DNA from: Theristus sp. LFF4_11 | Lineage: Eukaryota > Nematoda > Chromadorea > Monhysterida > Xyalidae | Reading direction: 5' to 3' | NCBI GenBank assembly: GCA_030248135.1 | Contig: JASANC010001978.1 | Span: 85,400-149,399 of the forward strand | DNA length: 64,000 bases | Part shown: one piece after another, positions 1-12,500 of the stretch | Layout: every line of letters starts with the position of its first letter | Position numbering within the stretch: the first letter of the stretch is position 1 | Program-made: the position numbers and the translations under genes | The notes under the pieces: generated by a model | The model's database searches: none | Told to the model about the DNA's origin: nothing | What the model saw: the letters and a program-made list of their open reading frames with translations, nothing else

Positions 1-33
1 CGAACAGCAGTGATCAATTCAACGCGGTGGTCT

Positions 34-140
34 TAAAGGGCATTCATGAAGCAATATTTAGTGACCGCGTAGCTATGTTCTTTCTAACACGGTTACGCAT
101 CACCAAATACTGCTTCATGATCGTGATGACTGCCGCTTTA
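34..140. mobile_element. Palindromic MITE, family P, copy 1
   Basis: An imperfect inverted repeat of about 105 bp: AGGGCATTCATGAAGCA... on the left and ...TGCTTCATGATCG...TGCCGCTTTA on the right. TTA lies at both outer edges. It sits in the intron upstream of the exon at 188. Two further copies lie at 4559 and 6235. Confidence 0.7.
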
Positions 141-187
141 TGGTCAATGTTGCTGTTTGCGGTTGCAGTTGTTCATATGTCTCACAG

Positions 188-3100
188 GCGACCACCACCA
201 CCAACGCCAACAACGACGACGCCGACGCGAAAGCGAGCAAGCTGAAGCGAAAGTCGCAAGCGGCGAGAGCGCGCGAGCAATGCGACCGAGTGCGCGCGCT
301 GTTCCTCGCCGGCCGAACGTACTGGCAGATCGCACAGGAGACCGGCGTCAGCGAGTCGTCCGCACGCCGCTGGACGATCGATCTGCCGAAACCACCGAGA
401 CAAAGTCAGTATTGTGGTTGTGGTTGTTTTGCACCTGGCGAGTTTTATGTCTAGCAAACTGGGTAATACGAGGTTCTTTTGATATAACGTACGGTTTTTG
501 ACTAGCCGGATTTGAAAAAAAAAACGCGTTTTTTTACCAGCTCTAGTTGTGGCCGATATCAGCTCGACTTTGCACCAAGAGCTACAATGCAACACCCATA
601 TTGCTGATTTTCCTGCGAGCTCCGCAAAATTGGTACGCGTTTAGCACCGCTGTTAGGCTTAAGCAAGGGACGCCTCCAATGAGCTCCGTTTCCGACGGAG
701 GCACGTACCATCACTGCCCGTGCACGCCATCATTTCGTGCGCATGAGTGGCTGACTTGCCCCCAGTGGTGGGCCACAGTGCACCAGCCAGCGTGCGAGCG
801 AGCTTTGTAGTTGTAATTACAGAGCTGGTTAAAAACAATTACACAGGCACTCTTGCCAGCGCCAATCAGGTGCAAGACCACTTCTCGCAGTTCTCGCTAA
901 TGAACTCGAGTAGACTTCGTCGTTTTTGTAAAAAAAACAAGATGCAACATCCTCATTGACTTTCTCCGCAGAGCCACCGCCGCCTCAACCGACTGCACGC
1001 TCTGACCGCGACTCCGTCTCGCCGTCGCTGCTGAACGTGCACGACTCTGTGATCGACGACGTCATCGCGCAGAGTCGACAGGAGGCGGTCGAGCGAGCGG
1101 CGAAACTCGCGGCACAGCAATCGCCGTTCTCGCCGCCGGCGCCGCATCCGCTGCAGTCGGCGTTGTCGCCGCCGGCGCAGTTCGTCGTGTCGCCCATCTT
1201 CTCGACGTCGAACGTCAGCCTCGTGCCGCCCGATCTCTCGCAGCAGCGTCACCATTCGCCGCAACTGGCCGTGTTTCAGATCGCCGGTCAGAGCGTCATT
1301 GGAGCGATCCACAGTCAACAACAACAAAACTCGGTGATCTCCGCACCAGCGCCGCAACGGGTGATCGGCATGGAGACTGAGGCGCCCGAGACACCGGTGC
1401 AACTGCGAAAACAACAACGACAACAACAGTTGAAAGCGTCGTACGATATTAGTGCGCTGTTGAATTTGGCCGGCGACAGAAGAATGCCTGAGAATACAGA
1501 GGGCACGGACGCACCTGGCCCGAGCGAGCCGCTAACGTCTGATATGGTTGGGAATATTGCGTTGTTTGAAACTACAAACGAGTTTATCGGACAGAGATTG
1601 GTGGCGTCAGGCTCTGGGCAATATCATTTTTTCCAGTTCTGCGACAAAATAATGCACACAGTAAATTGTTTTTTTCTTGCAGTGAAGGTTACAGTTTGTA
1701 GAACCAATCAGAAAAGGTGTGTTTTTGCCAAACTCGCATCATCTCATCACATTTATTCCGATTCCAGGCAGACGAAAAGTCGAAGAAACGCCGCCCGTTG
1801 ACGCACGACGCGGCGCTGCAGCAGCGTGCACTGCAGATGTTCGCCGACAAGAAGAAGTTTCGAGAGATATCGGCGGCGACGGGCGTACCGATCGGCACGT
1901 TGAACACGTGGAAGATGAAAATGAGGGCCGGCAGAATGAATGTGCATCGCGAATGGATGGCCGGTCAGTCGCCGCCGGCGGATGATGATGGGCGTGGCGG
2001 TGGCGCGATCGATTTGAGCGCTGCGAAAGGCCGCACGGTAAGGCGAAACAATTTTTTTGTGCTGACTGGTGTACTCGGCAGATTTTGTTTGATTGCGTGG
2101 TGGTGAAAGGGGAAACATAGTTTTCCATGACAAATTGGAGTTTTTTTTGCTGATAGCTCATCTCTTGTTTGTTTTTGTATCGCACCGTGTTTCGAATTAT
2201 TCTAACTGAATTATTTGAATTATTGAATTGTGACGGTGTCGTGGAGCACAGTGCAGTTGCCGCTATATGCGGCACGTTCATTCGCGGCAATGTGTGCGGC
2301 AGCTTAGGTTTTCAGCGTCCCTGTCATGCGCATTTTTTAAATGAGGGGAAGTGTAAACTGAGTGGTTGTTTCTTGCTTTCAAAATGACGACTCAGAATGC
2401 TGAATATGGCATTTGGGTGTCGGCAGTCGGCCAATCAGTGTTCTCTCGTTTGAATTTAATGAATTCCGTCTAGCCTATCACCACTGCACGAGAAATCATT
2501 TTCGATTTTACGTTTTTTGTATGTTTCAGGCTCACTCTGCTGAGCCGGTCGGCACGAACACACGTGTACCGATTTATCGTGAAGAGTGGACGGCGCAGCA
2601 ATTGGAGACAGAGGAGACACATGAAAATGAGTTGCCAGCCGTGGATAACAATGAAAGGGTGCGCTGATAAAGCTTCTTGTATAGTTCGAAGGAGCGGACG
2701 TTTGTACGCAAGTTTTCAAGAAAATCCTTTCATACTGGTTTTGATTTTCACGAAGCCTTGAGTTGTTTCTGATTTTTTTTTCTAATATTTTTCTTAATTG
2801 AAGATCACTCGGGCTGAAATCCAAACGAAACACCAAAACAATGAAGTCACGTGATTGCATATTTGCAGACGCAGGCCAAGAGCAGTCTGGTGAAGCCGAG
2901 CAGATACGCACAGCAACTGGAGACAGTGCGTCCGCACGTGATGATTCGTTTGGCGAACAAAGTAGGTTGTTTCTAATCGAATGATTTCATTTTGGAAGAA
3001 GCCCGTGAACTGTCCTGAAGAAAGAGAATTTTCCATTTTTTTCTCAAGTTCAAATATTCTCCATTGCAGGAATCAATCAAGCAAGTCGCGCGAGCACTCT

Positions 3101-6100
3101 CGATCACCGAGCATATGGTGCGCAAAGTGAAATGGCAAATGGAGACGGCGGTGGAACGGCTTGAAGAAGCGAACGTGGTGAACGATGATGCCACGATGGT
3201 GAAACGGGAACGAGCGGCCGACATGAGGGACGATGATGAGTTGTCGACTGAGCTCGGTCTGGAGGAGGTGTGTCCGATTTTGGCGGGCATTTCAATATCC
3301 AGATGGTTTCGGTTTGGTTGATTTTGGAATTGTGCATTTTGTGGCGAGTTCGCGAACACCACCACCAGGTTCTCTCTGAATGTCGTGTTCGACTCGACCA
3401 CCAACAGTGTGGTTTTTCTGTTGCTGGTTGACCGGATGGATAACCAACCAATCGAATCACAATCAAACGCAGTCAACTGCGCGTCACAGTTTGCTTTCTG
3501 AACCTGCCAATCAATGAAATCTTGTGTGTTTTTTTCATCTTTCCATTTTTCAGCCGATCGACGCTCCAGAGGAAGCGGAAGACGCTGACGGCCACCCAGC
3601 CGCGCCGGTTGACTTGGCGACCAAGGAGTATTTGTATGGAGCGATGTTCACACAGGGTCTGTCGGACAGTAACGCCGCCGAACAACTCGCGGTGCCCGTG
3701 CGAACCGTGAAACGCTGGAAAAGGAAACTGCAGCAACAGGCGAAGCAGCCAAAGTCGGAACTGGCTGATGTACCGTCGGCAGCGTTGTCGACTGAGACGA
3801 ATGAAACGAAACTGACGGCCGCGAAAACGAGACCGAAGAAGCTGTCCGTCCAGAAAATGTACGCGAAAAAGGCGGCGCTGAAAAAGCGTGCCGCCGCGCA
3901 GCTGTTGCTTCAGTCGGTGAGTTGTGCGTTGTGCGAATTCAAATGGACAACAGCAGTCCACTTCTTGATAAAGTTCTAGTCTGATGACCGTGCACTCTGT
4001 CGTGACGCAGAGTAAAAGTTGCGTTGCACGTTGCACCGTCTTGTTTGTTGGGTTTTGTTATTTGGTGAGGTCAAACCAACAAATGTTGGCATATGCTGAT
4101 ATGTTCGCTGTAGTAATAATATATACATATGGTGTGCGCGCATGGTTTGTTCGATCGATGCGTGATAGATAACATAGTGCGCAGTTGCACACCGTTTTCA
4201 AACTAGGACACAGCTGTATATACAATTCTGGTATCGTTTTCGTGCGCAGTCCCCAGCGCAGAGTCAGCCAAACTCCGCAAACTAAAACTGTTGTCGTTCT
4301 TGAACAGCCGAGTCGAATGAAGACGACGATCGAGGAGAAATTGCGCGCGTGCGAACTCCTGGACGAGGGCGTCTCGGTGGAGAACGTCGCCGAGCAGTTC
4401 AACGTGAAAGAGGCGACCGTGAAACACTGGCAACGCGAGCAAATGAAACAGCGCCAGTTGCTGCAGCAGTTTGAGGCGCATACGTCCGTCGGCAAGAAGG
4501 CGTCGCCGCGTGGATCGCTTGCCAGCAAACGGGCAAAGGTGACTGACCGCCGTGTTGTTTAAGCGGCATTCATGAAACAGTATTTAGTGACGCGTAGCTG
4601 TGTTAAAACATAGCTACGTGTCACTAAATGCTGCTTCATGAATGCCCCTTTAGTTTTCATGGCACTGTTGGTGATGGTAATATCTAATGCTGGCCGGGCC
4701 GCATTGCAGAGATTCATCAAGCATCGTGCAATTTGCTTGACTATCAAATTTGACCCGTGCCTACGGCACGGTTGGCTGATAAATACAATTATTATTGAGT
4801 TACATTATTTTTGATTTCGTCTGCAAACGCATTGAATTCTAGAACCACCAGGGAAAAAACTACATTAAAATTACGAGTGTATGACTGTGTGTTCTCTCAA
4901 ACTAATTGTGTGCACAGAATTCGCCAATCGCCGCAAGTTCCGCAAGTGTGTCATATTTTCCTTGAACTAGTTTTATGAGCAATCTTTTTATGTTTCAGAT
5001 TTCGACTGACGATGATACCACTACTACCAACCAAATAACTGAGACAGAACCGAATCCTACGAAAGCATCGGGCCCGGCTGCACGTGCTTTGAAGCGTGAA
5101 ATAAAGAGGGAAGGCGGGCCTAGCCCACCGAAACATCCTGACCCCGAGAAGTACAAGGCGTGGCGGAAGAAGGTGGCAAAGTACATGGAAAAGGTAGGAA
5201 TCTTTGAAGTGTAGGGTACTTGTGATTTTGGTAAAAGAAGGGAAGGAACTTTTTTATCGCGTGAATAGATGACTTTGTGTTGAATATGGATGTCGAAATT
5301 TAATGATTTCGTTGAAATCTGTTTTATTGGATTGTGGAGTTCAAGGATCAGTTCAACAAGTGCTGTTTTCTTTTTGTTCCTCAGAAAAAGTCGCAGTCGC
5401 CAGCGGTTGCCGCCACACCAGTCGCAGCAGAAAAGGCAACGCGATCCCAAAAACCAGCAACTTCCATCGAAAAAAGGCTGCGCGGCACAGCGGACAAGAA
5501 CACGAGTGCTAAGACAAGGGCCAGCACCAGCCATTTGTCAACCGAAACAGCAACGACCGATGCTAATTCCGACTTGAAACCACCGGTATGTTCTGAACAC
5601 TGGTCTCTGTATTATTGTCTAACTCACGGTTGATCGAGCTGTTTGGAAAAATCGTTAAAACCGTTGTGTGAAGTTGTCAACACGTGCTCCCTCTCACAAA
5701 CAAGCCAGCACAATTACACTGCCGCTGTCATGCGCGCGTGGTAATGTCACTGAACTAAAGTGCTGGTGGGTCTGACTGTCAGTGTGAATGAAAGTACACA
5801 GATTTAGGGATCGGCGTTCGAATTGCGAATTCGACCACAATGCCGAATTCTGCAGTAGTAGTACATCAAGTTTCACCGCTTGTTGTTGTTCACCACCCAC
5901 TGTGGCAAGCAGTTGCTGCAACAACTTAGCACGCACGCAGACTCGTGTTTTTGGTTCACAGCGACGCAGCAGAGCAAGCCCGGTGACGCCGAACGCACGG
6001 CTGGCGATTGGCGACGAGCTGGACAAACTGCTGTGCGAGTATTACGTGGAGACGATCAGACGCGAACGACGCTCGATCACGATGAACGAGATGCTCGACT

Positions 6101-7500
6101 ATGCGCGGCGCAAATCGCAGCCGGCCGCTGTGAATCGCGAGACACTCAGGGAGTGAGCGAATCGAGGCGTTTTTTCGGTGGTATTGTGGAGAATTCGCGA
6201 AACTTGGTGTTAGATTTGTTGGTTGGGTCACTTGTAGAGCGGCATTCGTGAAGCAGTGTTTAGTGGCGCGATGAATGGTGCTTTGTGGCGCGTCACCAAA
6301 TACTACTTCATGAATGCCGCCTCGGACACCCCGATCCCGATCGGTTCTAGAAACCCGAAGGCGCTGGTGATTGGGGGCATATGGACGCTGAGAATTGCCG
6401 TGGTTCAATGTTCTCGCCACTAGAGGGGACGAGGTCATTAGTTGCTATTGAACATTGGACGGAACTTGTTGATTGGTCGTGGCGAAATACAGGGTGATCC
6501 AAAAAAACTACACAACAAGAATCGGCTCTAGCTCGCCAATGGGTGGATCGTTTGGACTGAAATTTTAACCAAGCATCACAAAAACTTTTTATTTTGTGTG
6601 TTAAAATTTCAGACGAATTGGTCAACCCTGTAATGAATGCGAAATGAAATAGTGAAAACGTAAAAAATTGACTTTTTGCGCCAAATACAGCACGGTGCAC
6701 GTCCACCACTCAGCGCTCAAGGAGATGGTTCAGCTTTCTGCTATGAATTTTTGCTTTTTTCAAAAAGAACAACACAGAACACCTGCTGCTCAGTTGTCCA
6801 ATCCATTTTTTCACAAAATGCATCAAAACCAAAAAACTTGGTAGCTTGGCTGCTGCAGCAAAAAACAGTGATTTCAGAGAAAAACGTGCCAGCAAAAATA
6901 TCAAAAACGATTCCTGCGTTGTTCTTTTTTGAAAAAAGCAAAAATTCATAGCAGAAAGCTGAAACATCTCCTTGAGCGCTGAGTGGTGGACGTGCACCGT
7001 GCTGTATTTGGCGCAAAAAGTCAATTTTTTACGTTTTCACTATTTCATTTCGCATTTATTACAGGGTTGACCAATTCGTCTGAAATTTTAACACACAAAA
7101 TAAAAAGTTTTTTGTAATGCTTGGTTGAAATTTCAGTCCAAACAATCCTCCCGTTGGCGAGCTAGAGCCGATTCTTATCGTGTAGTTTTTTGGATCACTC
7201 TGTACATAAGGCGATGGATGGGTGGCGAACGAACGTTTCTTGTTGTGTTTAGCCACAAACTGTGTTGTATGATCGTTTGCTGATTGGCTTTGACGCTGTG
7301 TGTACTGTACATATTGTTGTCAGCGACTCTACGAACTGCTTCTGTTGTCTCTTTTGGTATCCGTGCACCGTGTGTCCAACGTCACTTTTATTTGCTTCAG
7401 ATGGAGACGCGCGCACGCCGTTCCATTGTCTTACGGTGTGTGCCCGAAATTGAGCGATCAAGAAATACAGGAACGCGCTGAGAGACTGGCGTGCTTGTAA
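188..7500 (+). CDS. Multi-helix-turn-helix DNA-binding protein (HTH gene A), 5'-partial
   Basis: Exon model: 188-404, 972 to about 1545-1690 (3' end unresolved), 1768-2037, 2530-2658, 2869-2961, 3070-3267, 3554-3916, 4308-4538, 4999-5193, 5385-5585, 5962-6152, 7401-7500 (TAA). Phases fit at all resolved joints, and exons 1768 through 5585 are all phase 0. At least five homeodomain-like HTH modules are visible, each with a recognition-helix pattern: WQIAQETGVSESSARRW (exon 188), REISAATGVPIGTLNTW (1768), KQVARALSITEHMVRKV (2869+3070), NAAEQLAVPVRTVKRW (3554) and ENVAEQFNVKEATVKHW (4308). The linkers are Lys/Arg- and acid-rich. The C-terminus (exons 5962+7401) resembles the second half of a CENP-B/Tc5 transposase DNA-binding region. 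The exon at 188 follows an acceptor, so the gene starts upstream of the window. A nuclear DNA-binding role is inferred; I recognise no named orthologue. The poly(A) signal is probably AATAAA at 8053. Confidence 0.72.
4559..4652. mobile_element. Palindromic MITE, family P, copy 2 (best preserved)
   Basis: A nearly perfect palindrome with arms GCGGCATTCATGAAACAG and CTGCTTCATGAATGCC, and a centre reading ACGCGTAGCTGTGTTAAAACATAGCTACGTGT in three short parts (ACGCGTAGCTGTGTT, AAAA, CATAGCTACGTGT). TTA at both ends suggests a TTA target duplication. It starts 20 bp after the donor of exon 4308-4538 of HTH gene A and could form a long hairpin in the pre-mRNA. Confidence 0.75.
6235..6323. mobile_element. 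Palindromic MITE, family P, copy 3
   Basis: Arms GCGGCATTCGTGAAGCAG and TACTTCATGAATGCCGC around a shorter, more diverged centre. It lies in the last intron of HTH gene A (6153-7400), upstream of the larger foldback element at 6490. Confidence 0.7.
6490..7202. mobile_element. Tc1/mariner-like foldback element, 713 bp
   Basis: A long inverted repeat. The left end is TA|CAGGGTGATCCAAAAAA and the right end is TTTTTTGGATCACTCTG|TA, so TA target duplications flank it at 6488-6489 and 7203-7204. The arms are about 300 bp each (6490-6790 and 6915-7202) with high identity, for example the shared block around GCTTTCTGCTATGAATTTTTGC. The centre, about 120 bp, holds no credible ORF. It lies inside the last intron of HTH gene A. 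Confidence 0.8.
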
Positions 7501-9430
7501 CATGCTCTGTTTCGATTTGTTTGTTGTTATTTTTATACTGTGGATTTATTATTCTTGTTAGTTTACAATAGTTATTGTTTAGTGAGTGCTAAATTTGTCA
7601 AATCAAATGATCAAAATACTTACCTAGTTATTGATACTGTTCAAGGGCATTGCATGTTGCTGACTTTTTGGAATTGTATGTTTAGTTTTCCTTCCAGTCA
7701 TTTTCATGATCTCCGGCAATTCAATTCGATCGATTTGGTCGATTTTGTTTGTTATTTCTATTTATCATTTTTAATGATCAATTGTTAATGCTAATCATTA
7801 AATGAACACAAGACGAGAATTGTTACCAATGAGGATGAGCACATATTTGACGACAGAACATCGCACTTGTAACCATTTTTTTGTTGTTTAACGAACTGTG
7901 TTTCTTGGTGTATCTCTTCAGATTATGTTACGATTTTTACTTTCACTTTTGTATTTCTTTCTGTTCTGCTTTTCGCTGTGTTTTCTTATCATGTTGGTGC
8001 ACCGTCATGTCATGTGGTCGTGTTTTCAATGCGGTTTATGTTGTCGTCATGAAATAAAAGACATTCGCTCATATGAGATTTCGTGATTGAAAAGGAACTT
8101 TTGTTTTGACGTGACTTTATGCGGCGTAATTTATCCCTGCCTCCCTAACTTAGTCTCAAGCCTTGGGAGGTATGTTGATATTCAGGTTATGTTTGTTTTA
8201 CCCGGGTTTGGCGATCGAATCATTAGGATTTTGGATGCGAAAATACACGTTTGCGTTTATGAAGATGTCCAGTGGTGACGCCTGCGGTAAACTGATTGCA
8301 TAACGGAACATTCCCGAACGAAAACTATGTTTCGTTTAAGTATACTTTAGTATGTTTTTTACATTTGGCTCGTGTTTTGCGCACCGAAAACTGAATATAA
8401 ACGTGCGCTATGTCGTAATGCGAGCGAAAGTTTTGTTGTAAAAACGTAAAACGGCGTAAAACGTGTATGTTTGTACATTCAGCACCAACGCGTTTTTCTG
8501 TGTTCGTGTTTGAGCGCGTAGAGACGTGGTGGACTATTATACTTGTGCACACATTTGCTACAGCTTCATATCATCATGTCTATCGGCAGTATGTGTTATG
8601 TGGCGCTTACATACTACATAGATGTATTCATATGAGTCGACAATATGCGCATGTTAAGTGTAACCAAAGGTATACATGCAATATTGAATGTACGTTACTG
8701 ACATGCACTTGTACATATGGGTCGTATACAAAATGTACATGTGTGTGTGTGTGTGCAACGCAAGATACATTTTAAACGCACATGTACATTGCATCGGTCC
8801 ACATGAACATGTTTGTGCAAGCGAAGATATGCTGCGCATGTACAATGTTCATACAGTATTATACGCGCGTGTATGTGTGTAACCGACGCGCCGCGGAATG
8901 GCCATTTCCAACGTGAAACATTTACGTACATGTACGTCTGTACATGTATACATAGCCGACCATATCAACAATAGTATACTGCTGCGTTTCAACGCAGCAC
9001 ACATATTATTCTTGGCCGAGTGAGAAAGATAACGTATACACATATACACCATATAGTCCGTTGTGCTGTATGCACCGCTTTGCCCCCACCCATACCCCCT
9101 CTATCCGCGTAACGTTCGATTTGTTGTTGTCTGGGTACTTTGGTGGAAGAACAACGCTTCAGACTTGAGTTTCTTGTGGTGACTAAACCCGACTGTAGAG
9201 CTAAGGGTAAGCCGTGTGCATGTGTTTTTATGCTCATTCATATTGATACTGCGTTCAGTGTTTTATGCATATTCAAATCCGCATGTTTGGCGCTTGTTTT
9301 TCAAGTCGCGTTGCACATGCTTGTGTTCATGTGCGTATAGTTTAACGGTTGGTATTCGTTTTATCTGGTTGCTCCAGTTTTATGATGCTTGTTTTTCTCG
9401 GAACGTGCGTTTGCGATATATTTTGTTGCA
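7501..9430. other. Non-coding stretch between HTH genes A and B
   Basis: It begins with the T-rich 3' UTR of gene A (AATAAA at 8053-8058). From about 8460 to 9060 it is dominated by tacatg/catgta words, with a short TG run near 8741-8754. No ORF has protein-like character. The last part contains candidate acceptors for gene B at 9431 and 9489. Confidence 0.6.
8053..8058 (+). promoter_or_regulatory. Poly(A) signal of HTH gene A
   Basis: AATAAA is the first canonical hexamer after the TAA at 7500. The distance of about 550 bp is long but plausible. Confidence 0.45.
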
Positions 9431-9506
9431 GTCCGATTATACTGTCAGGCACAGTTTATCTCGCCAAGATCGAACTGCGCAATTTTCAGAACAAAAACAC
9501 CGAAAC

Positions 9507-12500
9507 ATGGACCATTTCGGGCCAGTGACCTGGGGCACCTCGCAGCGTGGCCGAATCATGCCGATGCACGTCAGTAAACGCTTTCCGGGCGTCACGTTTC
9601 GTTTCGTGTTACTGTCCGGCAAACATACGAACAAACCGAACGCGACGAATCCCGATCAAACGGTGGTCACGTGCTCGCGGTGTTCCGCCGAAAACAACCG
9701 ACGAGTCGCCGAGGGTTCGTTCGTGTCGTTTGTTTGTTTTGGTTGAGCTCATTGAGAAGTGTGAGGTGGTTTTGTTGGTGATCGTATACATTGTCATGGC
9801 ACAGTATGTTACCTGGTCCACGCAAAACGGTATCACATCAGCGTGTGCGAGTATGTATGTGCGCGTGTGTTTGATTATGTCCGTGTATAACAGATGTCAT
9901 TACAACATCCGCTGTACAAAGATTACGCGGTATTCTTGTCTGCATTTGCAACATATTGAGGCATTTATGTCGGTTTTGTCAACTTGTTTCATGTGAAAAC
10001 CAGAGCATTTTTCTGGCACCACCAGGTCTGACACGGCAGTACAATCGGCCGCATCGAATCGTTGACAACGTTTGGCAGACGGACCCGGACGAGGGACATT
10101 TCTGCAACACGGACGAGACGCTCTCGCGTTCAATGATGTTCGTGACATTCGAGTTTTGATTGTTGCAAACGTAAAAAAACACTCGCCATACCTCAAAAAC
10201 GTTGATATTATGCTTGAAAGTCTTCAAACATGCGTCAAAATTAGTGATATCGGCTAAATGGAGCGCAATGCCAATCAAGCGAGCGCCAATTCCGCGAATA
10301 AGCGCCAGCTTTGCAACAGCCGACACCAATTTCCCCTACCATTTCCAGCAAAACCTCCATCGACGGCGACAGTGATGCTGCGCCGTCGCCTTCTCCCGCT
10401 CTTCTGCCGAAGCTCACCACCCCAGCCAGCGAGAAAAAGTGGAAACGTGGCAAACCGCGCCTGCGCCTCAGTCTCGGTCATCCGCCGGCCTCCGTCGGGC
10501 GCAAACGGAAACGGCCGCCGATCGGACGGCTGAGTTTGTCGCCGAAACCGGTGACGACGACGACGGTGACCGAATCGACGCCGAAGAAGCAACGTCGATC
10601 CGCAAAGACCGAACCGATTGAGCCCGTGACCGAGCCGGTTCAGCCGGCCAATGTGCCGGACAGCGGTCAACCGGAGAATCGAGCCACCGTGGCGACTGCC
10701 AGTCCGTACGGCAGCGACGAAGTCACGGTGATCGGCGAGGACGATTTGGTGAGCGGCGTTTCTGCTTTTGTTCACCAGTTTTTTTGTTGATTCTGTTGAG
10801 TTGATTCCGTTTTTCAGTTGCCATGTCGTTTTTAGTTTACCACCGTTTTTCGCATGACTCCAAGAACAAACTCCAATAGTTTTCGGTTTTCGCAAAACAA
10901 CCGCCATTTTCTGTTGTCGTCAGTGTGTTATGTATCATCATACGCCTGCATGCGGCATGCGCATTCTCAGTATTAGTGATATGATATGATTTTGCATTCC
11001 GTGTAATGTGAACGATGAACGCTTTCACAATGAATGCTAACCGGTCGTTTTATTGGATCGTACCAGGGCACCCTGGTACATTTCCAGGCCGGTCTGCAGA
11101 CGCGAGCGCGCGCGATGCTGGCCGACGGTCTGTCGACGTCAAATGTGGCGACTCAATTGGCGGTGCCCGAGGTGCTCGTGGCGTACTGGCGGTGGCGTAC
11201 GAAGGTCGAGGCGTTCCAAAAGCGCATGCAGCTGGAGGAGCAGAACCAGAATGGGCCGAAGCTGTTCCAGCCGGCCGCCGACATGACGTTTAGCGGCGAT
11301 GATGACAGCAACAGGTTGGCCGGGGGTGGGGCGGGGGGGGTGCTTCGCTTTTTGCTTGGGGTGGCAACGATTGTTCAAGTTCGAGAGTTCACTTCAGTTG
11401 CGACGTTCATAGAATGGATTTTGATTGTCTGTATTGAGCTGTTAGAAGCACTCGCGCTGTTCAAAAATCAGTGAGTCGTGTAGCTTTGTGTCTGCTTCAT
11501 CTTCAGTTTTGGGTTCACTAGTGCGTTCGTCCAATGCGTACTGTCCAGTTAACCACAGAATGCAATCAGCGAATTTGCAGCATTGAACATGCCTTGATGC
11601 GCTTGAACGTCCAGTTGATGGTGCACTGGTGGTACGGTCAAGATGCACCAATCATTAGGGTGTTGCTGAGAGTACGGCCAATCAATAGCTCCATAGCCAC
11701 TAATTTCCACCAAACTGCTGAATGGCACAGTGCTTCCACTTCGTTGGCGAGTCGCGTGGCGCAGGCGGCCGAGCCAGTGAGCCTCTGGTCGAAACTGATG
11801 CAGCGTGCCGCGCAGCAATCGTCTTCGACAGCCGCGAAACCGAACAAACAGTTGAGCTCGCACAACAAAGTCAACAAAGTGCACGGCTTCCGACGGCGAC
11901 GCAAGGGCGATGTGAGTGGAGCGTGCTTTTCTCGCGGTCAATGTTGCACACGAACAGACACAGTATGGCCGAATAGAGCTTTGCCTACATTACTAAACCA
12001 AAGCCAAGTTTACAGTCTGTTTTGTTGTTTTAGTTCGGTTTCAATGAAGTCGTTGTAGGTTCCTAATCCTAAGCCCAATCCTAATCCTAATGAAGTCGTT
12101 GTAGGTTCCTAATCCTAAACCTAATCCTAATCCTAAGTGAAGCCTTTTTAACAAAGTGAAAGTGCCTTGATTGACAGCTTTGTTGAAGGGGTGAAACATT
12201 GGGATCAGGGATCAGCTCCAGCTCCGGTTTAACTTTGTAGTTTTACGCCGAATAGATACGGCACGCCGTGTTTTCTCAGTCAAGGCGAGACCAGTTGCAG
12301 ACGAGCAGTTGTGGTTTTAATGCTAGATTTTTTCCAAGTCATGTCATGTGTGCAAGAGACAGTGAGTGAACGGAACAGCACGAAGAATCAATTAATTTCA
12401 ATAAATGTCCAAGTTTCACACACAATTGGGTCCCTAAACGTGTTTTTTGTTTCATTCAAAATTCTCGCGCTCCCTTTCACCTTGAAAAAAGCTGAATTAC

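Noticed and set aside
955..1426. Minus-strand Arg-rich ORFs opposite the exon at 972
   Set aside because: Composition artefact of the GC-rich Gln/Pro/Ser coding strand; no splice support.
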